This document shows, piece after piece, positions 51,982-61,440 of a stretch of 64,000 nt of DNA (within the stretch, counting starts at the first letter, position 1; each line of letters starts with the position of its first letter). Location of the stretch: assembly GCF_003626595.1 (NCBI RefSeq), contig NZ_RBAK01000007.1, forward strand, positions 124,001 to 188,000, written 5' to 3'. The DNA comes from Micromonospora endolithica. Lineage in GTDB: Bacteria; Actinomycetota; Actinomycetes; Mycobacteriales; Micromonosporaceae. Below the pieces are notes generated by a model, which did not search any database, was not told where the DNA came from, and saw nothing but the letters and a program-made list of their open reading frames with translations. Position numbers and translations under genes: made by a program.

Positions 51982-52917
51982 GTGACGGAACCGGCGCGCC
52001 CACCGGGTACCGACCCCGCGGCGCCGTATCCCGACGGCCCGTACGACGCCCGGCCCGATCCGGGTGGGTGGGCGCGGCCGGCGGTGGGACCGAGCGGGCC
52101 GCCGGAGACCGCGCCACCACCGACGTCCGCGCCGGCCGGCCCCTGGACGCCGCCGCCGACCCCCGGGTGGGGCGCGCCACCGGCGGGCTGGGGCACGCAC
52201 CCGCAGGGGCCGCACCCGTCCCCGGCGGTCGACCCCGGGTACGCCGGCGGTGCCGGCCCCGCACCCGCCGGCCCCGGATGGGGCATGCCGTCCGGCGCCC
52301 CGGCGTCGTCGCCCGGCGTCGGCCCGGGTTGGGGTGCGCCGGGGTCGCCGGGCGGTGGTCCTGGTCGGGGCGCGCCGCCGTCCTCAAGCGGTGGTCCCGG
52401 TTGGGGTGCGCCCGGGTCGCCCACCGGTGGTTCGGGTTGGGGCGCGCCCGGATCGTCCGGTGGTGGGTCCGGTTGGGGCGCGCCGTCGGGGTCCGGAACG
52501 TCGCCGGTTCCGCCCCGGGATTCGCCCCGGCCGCGCCGCGTCGATCCGGTGGCAGGTACGCCGTTCGGCATCGTGCACCTGGACGTGCCGCCGGTGTCGT
52601 CCGGGCTGGCGGTCGGCTCGCTGGTGGGTGGCGTCGTCTCGATCCTGGTGTCGTTCCTGGTGATCTGCGTCGGCCTGGTGGGCGGTGACGGCGGTGTCTG
52701 GGCCGCCGGGGCGTTCACCCTGTTGGGCGCGCTGACCGGGGCGGGGGCGGTCGTCGCGGGGCTGCTCGCGATGCGGCAGATCCGCCGACCGGTGACGCCG
52801 CCCGCGGTCCGCTTCACCGGTCGGGGACTGGCGGTGGCCGGAGTCGGCTGCGGGGCGGCGGGAGTGCTGTTGAGCCTGGTCGGCGTGGGGCTGGCGTTGC
52901 TGGTGTCATTCGCGTGA
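51982..52917 (+). CDS. Pro/Gly-rich membrane protein (DUF4190-like)
   Basis: A 311-residue protein. The first 185 residues are Pro/Gly/Ala-rich with repeated units of the type GWGAPGS-x-G-G (about residues 105-170), low in complexity. The C-terminal 120 residues hold hydrophobic segments (GLAVGSLVGGVVSILVSFLV, GAFTLLGALTGAGAVVAGLL and GVLLSLVGVGLALLVSF) in a DUF4190-like layout. The GTG follows AGGAGGATCC. The disordered part is probably cytoplasmic. Repeat number may vary between strains. Function unknown. Confidence 0.72.
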   Translation: MTEPARPPGTDPAAPYPDGPYDARPDPGGWARPAVGPSGPPETAPPPTSAPAGPWTPPPTPGWGAPPAGWGTHPQGPHPSPAVDPGYAGGAGPAPAGPGWGMPSGAPASSPGVGPGWGAPGSPGGGPGRGAPPSSSGGPGWGAPGSPTGGSGWGAPGSSGGGSGWGAPSGSGTSPVPPRDSPRPRRVDPVAGTPFGIVHLDVPPVSSGLAVGSLVGGVVSILVSFLVICVGLVGGDGGVWAAGAFTLLGALTGAGAVVAGLLAMRQIRRPVTPPAVRFTGRGLAVAGVGCGAAGVLLSLVGVGLALLVSFA

Positions 52918-53159
52918 CCCGCACGGCCGGTGCTGCCGTCCGCCGGAGCGACCCGGGTGGTGGCGGCGGACCCGGGCGGCGCGGCTGACCCGGGCGGCCG
53001 GGCACCTTCCCGGGCGGGCCTGGCGCGGCGGTCACCGGGCCCGACGGGCCGTGCTCGGGGAACAGCCGGTACACTTGTGTTCGTAGGTGCCCATCACGGG
53101 CGGGCCGGCACGACGGAGCCGAAGGACGGGCGGTGGGACACCCCACCGGTCACTCCGTT

Positions 53160-53188
53160 TTGACCAGCGCGGTTGTGGTAGGTACTCT
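53160..53188 (+). promoter_or_regulatory. Promoter-like site for the rpsL operon
   Basis: TTGACC and TACTCT are separated by 17 bases, close to the principal sigma factor consensus of actinomycetes. They lie about 300 bases before rpsL. The 52918-53492 stretch has no gene; it should carry this promoter and a long untranslated leader. A second possible -10 element, TACACT, is at 53070. Confidence 0.6.
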
Positions 53189-53492
53189 TTCCCCTTGTGC
53201 CCGGGCCAGCCCGGGCAACTCGTGCGTGCGCTGGATCCGGTGAGCCGACGGTCCGGCGACGGCACGACAAAGCCACAAGAACTGGCGCGCGGCCTGCTGC
53301 GTGCCGGTGACACACCCCGGGGTCGCGTGCGAGCGACGACGCCGGGACCGTGATCGGGGCGACACGCCCGACCGCGGGTGCCGGGGCCACCGCGAGGTGG
53401 ACCCGGTGGGAATGTAGGAGAGTCGTCCAGCAGGGCGGCTAACGAGCAGACGGCGCGGTCGCGCGAGCGGCCGAAGGGAGCGGAGAAACCCG

Positions 53493-53867
53493 GTGCCCAC
53501 CATTCAGCAGCTGGTCCGAAAGGGCCGCCAGGCCAAGACGACCAAGACCAAGACCCCGGCGCTGAAGGGATCCCCTCAGCGGCGCGGTGTGTGCACCCGC
53601 GTGTACACCACCACCCCGAAGAAGCCGAACTCGGCGCTCCGCAAGGTCGCTCGTGTCAAGCTCAGCAGCCAGATCGAGGTGACCGCCTACATCCCGGGCG
53701 TGGGTCACAACCTCCAGGAGCACTCGATCGTGCTCGTTCGCGGCGGCCGGGTGAAGGACCTCCCCGGCGTGCGTTACAAGATCGTCCGCGGTTCGCTGGA
53801 CACCCAGGGTGTCCGCAACCGCAAGCAGGCGCGCAGCCGTTACGGCGCGAAGAAGGAGAAGAGCTGA
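53493..53867 (+). CDS. rpsL: 30S ribosomal protein S12
   Basis: A 124-residue S12 of the decoding centre, with PTIQQLVRKGRQAKTTKTKT, CTRVYTTTPKKPNSALRKVA, and HNLQEHSIVLVRGGRVKDLP. The Lys residues in TPKKPNS and RVKDLPG where streptomycin-resistance changes occur are of the sensitive type. GTG start with GGGAGCGGAGAAACC upstream. First gene of the str operon. Confidence 0.98.
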   Translation: MPTIQQLVRKGRQAKTTKTKTPALKGSPQRRGVCTRVYTTTPKKPNSALRKVARVKLSSQIEVTAYIPGVGHNLQEHSIVLVRGGRVKDLPGVRYKIVRGSLDTQGVRNRKQARSRYGAKKEKS

Positions 53868-53868
53868 C

Positions 53869-54339
53869 ATGCCGCGTAAGGGACCCGCTCCGCGGAAGCC
53901 GCTGGTCGCTGACCCGGTGTACAACTCGCCGCTGGTCACCCAGCTGGTGAACAAGATCCTGCTGCGCGGCAAGCGTCAGCTCGCCGAGCGCATCGTGTAC
54001 GCCGCCCTGGAGGGCTGCCGCGAGAAGTCCGGCACCGACCCGGTCGTCACGCTCAAGCGCGCGATGGACAACGTGAAGCCGACCCTGGAGGTCCGCAGCC
54101 GCCGTGTCGGTGGCGCGACCTACCAGGTGCCGGTCGAGGTCCGCCCGGCCCGCGCGACCACCCTGGGTCTGCGCTGGCTGGTGACCTACTCCAAGGCCCG
54201 TCGTGAGAAGACCATGGTCGAGCGGCTGATGAACGAGCTGCTGGACGCGAGCAACGGTCTGGGTGCCGCCGTCAAGCGGCGCGAGGACACGCACAAGATG
54301 GCCGAGTCGAACAAGGCCTTCGCGCACTACCGCTGGTAA
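53869..54339 (+). CDS. rpsG: 30S ribosomal protein S7
   Basis: A 156-residue S7, which nucleates the 3' domain of 16S rRNA: PRKGPAPRKPLVADPVYNSP, the LVNKILLRGKRQLAERIVY helix, and EVRPARATTLGLRWLVTYSK. The ATG at 53869 lies one base after the rpsL stop and follows GAAGGAGAAGAG, which decides against an upstream frame start. Confidence 0.98.
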   Translation: MPRKGPAPRKPLVADPVYNSPLVTQLVNKILLRGKRQLAERIVYAALEGCREKSGTDPVVTLKRAMDNVKPTLEVRSRRVGGATYQVPVEVRPARATTLGLRWLVTYSKARREKTMVERLMNELLDASNGLGAAVKRREDTHKMAESNKAFAHYRW

Positions 54340-54345
54340 CACCCT

Positions 54346-54374
54346 GGTTCCGGCGCCGGTCCGGCGCCGGAACC
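54346..54374. repeat. Palindrome between rpsG and fusA
   Basis: GGTTCCGGCGCCGG and its complement flank a single T, a 14-bp-arm palindrome directly after rpsG. As RNA it would form a smaller-looped hairpin and may adjust read-through into fusA, as no T-run follows. Confidence 0.6.
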
Positions 54375-54414
54375 GCCACCAGTTGTGTCGAGACGACGAT
54401 AAGTAGGGATTGAA

Positions 54415-56511
54415 GTGGCCGCCGCAGACGCGCTCGCCAACGTACGCAACATCGGCATCATGGCGCACATCGATGCCGGTAAGACCACGACCACCGAGCG
54501 GATCCTGTTCTACACCGGTATCACGTACAAGATCGGTGAGGTTCACGAGGGCGCTGCCGTCATGGACTGGATGGAGCAGGAGCAGGAGCGTGGCATCACC
54601 ATCACCTCCGCTGCCACCAAGTGTGAGTGGAAGGGCCACACGATCCAGATCATCGACACGCCCGGTCACGTCGACTTCACGGTCGAGGTCGAGCGGTCGC
54701 TGCGGGTGCTGGATGGTGCGGTCGCGGTCTACGACGGCGTCGCCGGCGTGGAGCCGCAGACGGAGAACGTCTGGCGTCAGGCCGACAAGTACCACGTCCC
54801 CCGGATGTGCTTCGTCAACAAGCTCGACCGGACCGGTGCCGACTTCTTCCGCTGCGTGCAGATGATGATCGACCGGCTCAACGCCACCCCGCTGGTGCTT
54901 CAGATCCCGATCGGGCTCGAGGGTGACCACATCGGTGTCGTCGACCTGATCGGCATGCGCGCCCTCACCTGGCGCGGGGAGACCCAGAAGGGTGACGACT
55001 ACACCATCGAGGAGATCCCGGCCGAGCTTGCCGACTCCGCGGCGGAGTGGCGCGAGAAGCTGATGGAGACCCTGGCCGACGTCGACGACGCGGTGATGGA
55101 GAAGTACCTGGAGGGCGAGGAGATCTCCGTCGAGGAGATCAAGGCCGCCATCCGGCGGGCCACCATCGCCAGCAAGGCCAACCCGGTGCTCTGCGGCTCG
55201 GCGTTCAAGAACAAGGGCGTCCAGCCGATGCTCGACGCGGTCATCGACTTCCTGCCGTCGCCGCTCGACGTGCCGGCCATCGAGGGTACGGCCACCGACG
55301 GCGAGACCCCGATGCAGCGGAAGCCGTCGAAGAACGAGCCGTTCTCCGGCCTGGCCTTCAAGATCCAGACCGACAAGCACCTCGGCAAGCTCACCTACGT
55401 CCGGGTCTACTCCGGCGTGGTCGAGACCGGCACCCAGGTGGTCAACTCCACCAAGGACCGCAAGGAGCGGGTCGGCAAGATCTACCAGATGCACGCCAAC
55501 AAGCGGGAAGAGCGCGGCTCGGCCCAGGCTGGCGACATCATCGCGGTGCAGGGTCTGAAGCAGACCACCACCGGTGACACCCTGTGCGACCCGGCGAACC
55601 CGGTGATCCTGGAGTCGATGACCTTCCCGGAGCCGGTCATCGAGGTGGCCATCGAGCCGAAGACGAAGGCCGACCAGGAGAAGCTCAGCACCGCCATCCA
55701 GCGGCTGGCCGAGGAGGACCCGACCTTCCGCGTCAAGCTGGACGACCAGACCGGTCAGACGGTCATCTCCGGCATGGGCGAGCTGCACCTGGACATCCTG
55801 GTCGACCGGATGCGCCGCGAGTTCAACGTCGAGGCGAACATCGGTAAGCCGCAGGTCGCGTACCGCGAGACGGTCCGCCGCAAGGTGGACAAGATCGAGT
55901 ACACCCACAAGAAGCAGACCGGTGGCTCCGGCCAGTACGCCCGCGTCATCGTGAGCGTCGAGCCGCTGCCGCTGGGCAACGACTCGCCGACCTACGAGTT
56001 CGCCAACGCCGTCACCGGTGGTCGCATCCCCCGGGAGTTCATCCCTTCGGTGGACGCGGGCGCGCAGGACGCGATGCAGTACGGCATTCTCGCCGGCTTC
56101 CCGCTGGTGGGTGTCAAGCTGACCCTGCTGGACGGCCAGTACCACGAGGTCGACTCGTCGGAAATGGCGTTCAAGATCGCCGGCTCGATGGTGATGAAGG
56201 AGGCGGCCCGTAAGGCCGACCCCGCACTGCTCGAGCCGATGATGGCCGTTGAGGTCACCACTCCTGAGGAGAACATGGGTGACGTCATCGGCGACCTCAA
56301 CTCCCGGCGGGGCATCATCCAGGCGATGGAGGAGCGCAGCGGCGCTCGCGTCGTCCGGGCCCTGGTGCCGCTGTCGGAGATGTTCGGCTACGTCGGCGAC
56401 CTGCGGTCGAAGACCCAGGGCCGGGCTAGCTACAGCATGCAGTTCGACTCCTACGCCGAGGTTCCGCAGAGCGTGGCGAAGGAGATCATCGCCAAGGCGA
56501 CCGGTGAGTGA
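54415..56511 (+). CDS. fusA: Elongation factor G
   Basis: A 698-residue translocase GTPase: G1 IMAHIDAGKTTTTERILF, the switch 2 segment IIDTPGHVDFTVEVERSL, and NKLDRTGADF. Domains IV-V end with SEMFGYVGDLRSKTQGRASY. GTG start at 54415, with AGTAGGGATTGAA upstream. It stands in the str operon between rpsG and tuf. Confidence 0.98.
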   Translation: MAAADALANVRNIGIMAHIDAGKTTTTERILFYTGITYKIGEVHEGAAVMDWMEQEQERGITITSAATKCEWKGHTIQIIDTPGHVDFTVEVERSLRVLDGAVAVYDGVAGVEPQTENVWRQADKYHVPRMCFVNKLDRTGADFFRCVQMMIDRLNATPLVLQIPIGLEGDHIGVVDLIGMRALTWRGETQKGDDYTIEEIPAELADSAAEWREKLMETLADVDDAVMEKYLEGEEISVEEIKAAIRRATIASKANPVLCGSAFKNKGVQPMLDAVIDFLPSPLDVPAIEGTATDGETPMQRKPSKNEPFSGLAFKIQTDKHLGKLTYVRVYSGVVETGTQVVNSTKDRKERVGKIYQMHANKREERGSAQAGDIIAVQGLKQTTTGDTLCDPANPVILESMTFPEPVIEVAIEPKTKADQEKLSTAIQRLAEEDPTFRVKLDDQTGQTVISGMGELHLDILVDRMRREFNVEANIGKPQVAYRETVRRKVDKIEYTHKKQTGGSGQYARVIVSVEPLPLGNDSPTYEFANAVTGGRIPREFIPSVDAGAQDAMQYGILAGFPLVGVKLTLLDGQYHEVDSSEMAFKIAGSMVMKEAARKADPALLEPMMAVEVTTPEENMGDVIGDLNSRRGIIQAMEERSGARVVRALVPLSEMFGYVGDLRSKTQGRASYSMQFDSYAEVPQSVAKEIIAKATGE

Positions 56512-56732
56512 CGCTCACCTGAGCTGAACCGATGATCGTCGGTGGTCGCGGGAGGGGAACTCCCGCCCGCGGCCACCGCGGTCGGGTTGCGTGAGAACCG
56601 GGCCTGTAGGCTTCATCGCCGCAGAACCCACCAAGCTCTCCGGCCGTCAGGCCGGAAAGGCTGTCGACAGAGTCCTAAGCGCCAATCGGCGTACCGGGGC
56701 GAGAAGAACCAGAAGTCCACAGGAGGACACCA

Positions 56733-57926
56733 GTGGCGAAGGCGAAGTTCGAGCGGACTAAGCCGCACGTCAACATCGGCACCATTGGTCACATCGACCA
56801 CGGTAAGACGACGCTGACGGCGGCCATCACCAAGGTCCTGCACGACCAGTTCCCGGACCTGAACCCGTACACGCCGTTCGACGAGATCGACAAGGCGCCG
56901 GAGGAGAAGGCCCGCGGCATCACGATCTCGATCGCGCACGTCGAGTACCAGACCGAGGCGCGGCACTACGCGCACGTCGACTGCCCCGGGCACGCCGACT
57001 ACATCAAGAACATGATCACCGGTGCCGCGCAGATGGACGGCGCGATCCTGGTGGTCGCGGCGACCGACGGCCCGATGCCGCAGACCCGCGAGCACGTGCT
57101 GCTGGCCCGCCAGGTCGGCGTGCCGTACATCGTCGTGGCGCTCAACAAGAGCGACATGGTCGACGACGAGGAGCTCCTGGAGCTCGTCGAGCTCGAGGTC
57201 CGTGAGCTGCTGTCGAACCAGGACTACCCGGGTGACGACCTGCCGGTCGTGCGGGTGTCGGCGCTGAAGGCCCTCGAGGGTGACCCCGAGTGGACCTCGA
57301 AGCTGATGGACCTGATGACCGCGGTCGACACCGCGATCCCGCAGCCGGAGCGCGAGACCGAGAAGCCGTTCCTGATGCCGATCGAGGACGTCTTCACGAT
57401 CACCGGTCGTGGCACCGTCGTCACCGGTCGCGCGGAGCGCGGCGTGCTCAAGCCGAACGAGGAGGTGGAGATCGTCGGCATCCGCGAGAAGTCGACCAAG
57501 ACGGTCTGCACCGGCATCGAGATGTTCCGCAAGCTGCTCGACGAGGCCCGCGCGGGTGAGAACGTCGGTCTGCTGCTGCGTGGCATCAAGCGCGAGGACG
57601 TCGAGCGCGGCATGGTGGTCGTCAAGCCGGGCACCACGACCCCGCACACGGAGTTCGAGGCGACGGTCTACATCCTCTCCAAGGAGGAGGGCGGCCGGCA
57701 CACCCCGTTCTTCCAGAACTACCGTCCGCAGTTCTACTTCCGCACCACGGACGTCACCGGTGTCGTCACCCTCCCCGAGGGCACCGAGATGGTCATGCCG
57801 GGTGACAACACCACCATGTCGGTGAAGCTGATCCAGCCCATCGCCATGGAGGAGAACCTCAAGTTCGCGATCCGCGAGGGTGGCCGTACCGTCGGCGCCG
57901 GGTTCGTCACCAAGATCATCAAGTGA
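56733..57926 (+). CDS. tuf: Elongation factor Tu
   Basis: A 397-residue EF-Tu with GTPase motifs GTIGHIDHGKTTLTAAITKV, DCPGHADYIKNM and NKSDMVDDEE. Domain 3 carries TPFFQNYRPQFYFRTTDVTG and ends AGFVTKIIK. GTG start after CACAGGAGGACACCA. Brings aminoacyl-tRNA to the ribosome. It lies 221 bases after fusA, so it may also have its own promoter. Confidence 0.98.
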   Translation: MAKAKFERTKPHVNIGTIGHIDHGKTTLTAAITKVLHDQFPDLNPYTPFDEIDKAPEEKARGITISIAHVEYQTEARHYAHVDCPGHADYIKNMITGAAQMDGAILVVAATDGPMPQTREHVLLARQVGVPYIVVALNKSDMVDDEELLELVELEVRELLSNQDYPGDDLPVVRVSALKALEGDPEWTSKLMDLMTAVDTAIPQPERETEKPFLMPIEDVFTITGRGTVVTGRAERGVLKPNEEVEIVGIREKSTKTVCTGIEMFRKLLDEARAGENVGLLLRGIKREDVERGMVVVKPGTTTPHTEFEATVYILSKEEGGRHTPFFQNYRPQFYFRTTDVTGVVTLPEGTEMVMPGDNTTMSVKLIQPIAMEENLKFAIREGGRTVGAGFVTKIIK

Positions 57927-58280
57927 GCTAGGTAACCCCGATTAGACCCGCCGCCGGTCGTGCGGCATACTAGTCAGGTTGCGTAACGACAGTTCGCTGC
58001 GCCGTGTTCGGCTTACGCTGAACCTCCGGTGCAGGCAGAGCAGTCGGGCGTGGGGTGGTTGGCGGCCCGTCCGCCAACCACCCTCGCACGGCGTTCAGGT
58101 CGCGGTAATGCGATCGGCGCCTTGACCCACCGCGCGGTCAGAGCCGCTCCGGAGACCCGGGGCGGAGCCTGGCCCCAGGGCGCGACACGCCCGACCGCGG
58201 GGGTGGGCGAAGAGGGTCTGTACCAGCCGGTACAGGGCACCCGCGACACAGCGGCATCGAGAGAAGGAACAGAAGCCACC
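57927..58280 (+). promoter_or_regulatory. tuf-rpsJ intergenic region: hairpin and S10 operon leader
   Basis: No gene in about 350 bases. A perfect 13-bp stem, GGGTGGTTGGCGG and its complement around a five-base loop (58053-58083), may terminate tuf transcription or shape the S10 leader. The promoter for the S10 operon should be here, but no clear -35/-10 pair could be chosen. Confidence 0.5.
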
Positions 58281-58589
58281 ATGGCGGGACAGAAGATCCG
58301 CATCCGGCTCAAGGCCTATGACCACGAGGTCGTCGACTCCTCGGCTCGGAAGATCGTCGAGACGGTGACGCGTACCGGGGCGCAGGTCGCGGGCCCGGTG
58401 CCGCTGCCCACGGAGATCAACCGTTTCTGCGTTATCCGCTCGCCGCACAAGTACAAGGACTCGCGCGAGCACTTCGAGATGCGCACGCACAAGCGGCTGA
58501 TCGACATCATCGACCCGACCCCGAAGACGGTCGACTCGCTCATGCGCCTCGACCTGCCGGCTGGCGTCGACATCGAGATCAAGCTGTAG
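58281..58589 (+). CDS. rpsJ: 30S ribosomal protein S10
   Basis: A 102-residue S10 ([40 protein letters not shown], and the end [13 protein letters not shown]). It is also NusE, an antitermination factor. The ATG at 58281 behind AGAAGGAACAGAAGCCACC gives the normal length; the frame opens further upstream without protein-like sequence. First gene of the S10 operon. Confidence 0.98.
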
Positions 58590-58600
58590 GGACCGGACAA

Positions 58601-59266
58601 ATGGACAGGCAAGTCAAGGGGATCCTGGGCGCAAAGCTCGGCATGACCCAGGTCTGGGACAACAACAAGGTTGTCCCCGTGACCGTGGTTCAGGCCGGCC
58701 CCTGCGTCATCAGCCAGGTTCGTAGCGCCGAGAAGGACGGTTACTCCGCGGTCCAGCTGGCGTACGGCACGATCGACCCGCGTAAGGTCAAGAAGCCGAT
58801 CAGCGGGCACTACGCCAAGGCGGACGTCGCGCCGCGCCGGCACATCGTCGAGCTGCGCACCGTCGACGCCGCGGACTACTCGCTCGGCCAGGAGGTCACG
58901 GTCGAGGAGTTCCCGGCGGGTGTCGCGATCGACGTGACCGGCAAGACCAAGGGCAAGGGCTACGCCGGCCCGATGAAGCGGCACGGCTTCCACGGTCTGC
59001 GCGCCAGCCACGGTGTCGAGCGCAAGCACCGCTCGCCGGGCTCCATCGGCGCCTGCGCCACCCCGGGTCGTGTCTTCAAGGGCACCCGGATGGCCGGCCG
59101 GATGGGTGGCGTGCGCTACACCGTTCAGAACCTGACCGTCCAGGCGGTCGACACCGAGAACAACCTCCTGCTCGTCCGCGGTGCCATTCCCGGCCCGAAG
59201 GGCGCGCTGGTCCTGGTCCGTACCGCGGCCAAGACCAAGGTGAAGAAGGGCGGTGCGGCCAAGTGA
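58601..59266 (+). CDS. rplC: 50S ribosomal protein L3
   Basis: A 221-residue L3 with KGILGAKLGMTQVWDNNKVV at the start and the central extension GFHGLRASHGVERKHRSPGS IGACATPGRVFKG that reaches the peptidyl transferase centre. Its stop overlaps the rplD GTG. Confidence 0.98.
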   Translation: MDRQVKGILGAKLGMTQVWDNNKVVPVTVVQAGPCVISQVRSAEKDGYSAVQLAYGTIDPRKVKKPISGHYAKADVAPRRHIVELRTVDAADYSLGQEVTVEEFPAGVAIDVTGKTKGKGYAGPMKRHGFHGLRASHGVERKHRSPGSIGACATPGRVFKGTRMAGRMGGVRYTVQNLTVQAVDTENNLLLVRGAIPGPKGALVLVRTAAKTKVKKGGAAK

Positions 59267-59955
59267 CCACCGTTGACGTCCGCAACGTCGAAGGCGCCAA
59301 GGCCGGCTCGGTCGAGCTGCCCGCCGACATCTTCGACGTCCAGGCCAACGTCGCGCTGATGCACCAGGTCGTGGTGGCCCAGCTCGCGGCGGCCCGGCAG
59401 GGCACGCACAAGGTCAAGACCCGCGGCGAGGTCGCCGGCGGCGGCAAGAAGCCGTACAAGCAGAAGGGCACCGGTCGTGCCCGGCAGGGCTCGATCCGCG
59501 CGCCGCAGTTCGCCGGCGGTGGCGTGGTGCACGGCCCGGTCCCGCGCGACTACAGCCAGCGCACCCCGAAGAAGATGAAGGCCGCCGCGCTCCGTGGCGC
59601 CCTGTCGGACCGGGCCCGCGCCGGGCGGGTGCACGTCGTCGAGGCGTTCGTCTCGGGCGAGAAGCCGTCCACGAAGGCCGCGCTGGCGACGCTGACCAAG
59701 CTGACCGAGTCCCGTCGGGTCCTGGTCGTGCTGAGCGGCACCGACGAGCTGAACTGGGTGTCGCTGCGCAACCTGCGCAGCGCCCGGGACAGCCGCGTGC
59801 ACCTGATCGAGGCCGGCCAGCTCAACACGTACGACGTGCTGGTTGCCGACGACGTGGTCTTCACCAAGGAGGCCCTGGACGAGTTCCTGGGTCTGCCGAC
59901 GGAGGTCGGCCAGGCGGCCGAGCCCGCCGAGACCACCGAGGAGGGTGGCAAGTGA
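59263..59955 (+). CDS. rplD: 50S ribosomal protein L4
   Basis: A 230-residue L4 with the tunnel loop GGGKKPYKQKGTGRARQGSI RAPQFAGGGVVHGP. The Ala/Glu-rich tail (VGQAAEPAETTEEGGK) extends it. GTG overlaps the rplC stop and its stop overlaps the rplW start (GTGA both times). Confidence 0.97.
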   Translation: MTTVDVRNVEGAKAGSVELPADIFDVQANVALMHQVVVAQLAAARQGTHKVKTRGEVAGGGKKPYKQKGTGRARQGSIRAPQFAGGGVVHGPVPRDYSQRTPKKMKAAALRGALSDRARAGRVHVVEAFVSGEKPSTKAALATLTKLTESRRVLVVLSGTDELNWVSLRNLRSARDSRVHLIEAGQLNTYDVLVADDVVFTKEALDEFLGLPTEVGQAAEPAETTEEGGK

Positions 59956-60254
59956 GCACGATCGCCGATCCGCGCGACATCATCGTCGCGCCGGTCGTCT
60001 CGGAGAAGAGCTACAGCGAGCTGAACCGCAACTGGTACACCTTCCTGGTGCACCCGGACGCGAACAAGACCGAGATCAAGATCGCTATCCAGCAGATCTT
60101 CAACGTCCGCGTCCTGACGGTCAACACGCTCAACCGCGAGGGCAAGCGCAAGCGGACCCGTACCGGGTTCGGTAAGCGCAAGGACACCAAGCGGGCGATG
60201 GTGAAGCTGGCTGACGGTGACCGTATCGAGGCCTTCGGCGGCCCGGTCAGCTGA
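59952..60254 (+). CDS. rplW: 50S ribosomal protein L23
   Basis: A 100-residue L23 at the tunnel exit, where it docks trigger factor and SRP: IIVAPVVSEKSYSELNRNWY, NKTEIKIAIQQIFNVRVLTV, and RTRTGFGKRKDTKRAMVKL. The GTG overlaps the rplD stop; rplB follows after 12 bases. Confidence 0.97.
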   Translation: MSTIADPRDIIVAPVVSEKSYSELNRNWYTFLVHPDANKTEIKIAIQQIFNVRVLTVNTLNREGKRKRTRTGFGKRKDTKRAMVKLADGDRIEAFGGPVS

Positions 60255-60266
60255 GGGGTGTAGACA

Positions 60267-61106
60267 ATGGCTATCCGTAAGTACAAGCCGACGACGCCGG
60301 GCCGACGTGGTTCGAGTGTCGCCGACTTCGCCGAGATCACCCGGTCCACGCCGGAGAAGTCGCTGCTGGCTCCGCTGCCGAAGAAGGGCGGGCGTAACGC
60401 CCACGGCCGGATCACCACGCGGCACCACGGTGGCGGTCACAAGCGCCAGTACCGTCTGATCGACTTCAAGCGGGTCGACAAGGACGGCGTGCCGGCGAAG
60501 GTCGCCCACATCGAGTACGACCCGAACCGCACCGCCCGCATCGCGCTGCTGCACTACGCCGACGGCGAGAAGCGATACATCCTCGCGCCGAAGGACCTGA
60601 AGCAGGGCGACGCGGTCGAGTCGGGTCCGAGCGCCGACATCAAGCCGGGCAACAACCTGCCGCTGCGCAACATCCCGGTCGGTACCACCATCCACAACGT
60701 GGAGCTGCGTCCGGGCGGCGGTGCCAAGCTGGCCCGCTCGGCCGGCGTCGGCATCCAGCTGCTCGGCCGGGAGGGCGCGTACGCGACTCTCCGCATGCCG
60801 TCCGGCGAGATCCGGCGGGTCGACGTCCGCTGCCGCGCCAGCATCGGCGAGATCGGCAACGCCGACCAGTCGAACATCAACTGGGGCAAGGCCGGCCGCA
60901 TGCGCTGGAAGGGCAAGCGCCCGACGGTCCGTGGTGTCGCCATGAACCCGGTCGACCACCCGCACGGTGGTGGTGAGGGTAAGACCTCCGGCGGTCGCCA
61001 CCCGGTCAACCCGCAGGGTAAGCCCGAGGGCCGCACCCGTCGTAAGGGCCAGCCGAGTGACCGGCTGATCGTCCGCCGCCGCTACGCCACGCGTAAGCGC
61101 GGCTGA
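60267..61106 (+). CDS. rplB: 50S ribosomal protein L2
   Basis: A 279-residue L2 with IRKYKPTTPGRRGSSVADFA at the start, GRITTRHHGGGHKRQYRLID, and the C-terminal stretch GVAMNPVDHPHGGGEGKTSG with the conserved His near the peptidyl transferase centre. ATG start; S19 follows after 12 bases. Confidence 0.98.
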   Translation: MAIRKYKPTTPGRRGSSVADFAEITRSTPEKSLLAPLPKKGGRNAHGRITTRHHGGGHKRQYRLIDFKRVDKDGVPAKVAHIEYDPNRTARIALLHYADGEKRYILAPKDLKQGDAVESGPSADIKPGNNLPLRNIPVGTTIHNVELRPGGGAKLARSAGVGIQLLGREGAYATLRMPSGEIRRVDVRCRASIGEIGNADQSNINWGKAGRMRWKGKRPTVRGVAMNPVDHPHGGGEGKTSGGRHPVNPQGKPEGRTRRKGQPSDRLIVRRRYATRKRG

Positions 61107-61118
61107 GGGAGATAAGAC

Positions 61119-61400
61119 ATGCCTCGCAGCCTGAAGAAGGGCCCGTTCGTCGACGACCACCTGCTCAAGAAGGTGGAGACGCAGAACGACAAGGGCTCGA
61201 AGAACGTGATCAAGACCTGGTCGCGGCGCTCGACGATCATCCCGGAGATGCTGGGTCACACGATCGCCGTGCACGACGGACGCAAGCACGTCCCGGTGTT
61301 CGTGACCGAGGCGATGGTCGGGCACAAGCTCGGCGAGTTCGCGCTGACCCGCACGTTCAAGGGTCACGAGAAGGACGACCGGAAGAGCCGTCGGCGCTGA
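61119..61400 (+). CDS. rpsS: 30S ribosomal protein S19
   Basis: A 93-residue S19: PRSLKKGPFVDDHLLKKVET, KTWSRRSTIIPEMLGHTIAV, and EFALTRTFKGHEKDDRKSRR. It sits in the head of the small subunit. The ATG follows GAGGGAGATAAGAC. Confidence 0.98.
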   Translation: MPRSLKKGPFVDDHLLKKVETQNDKGSKNVIKTWSRRSTIIPEMLGHTIAVHDGRKHVPVFVTEAMVGHKLGEFALTRTFKGHEKDDRKSRRR

Positions 61401-61440
61401 CGCCGCGGGCATACGGATAGAGGAACAAGGGGTTACAGCG

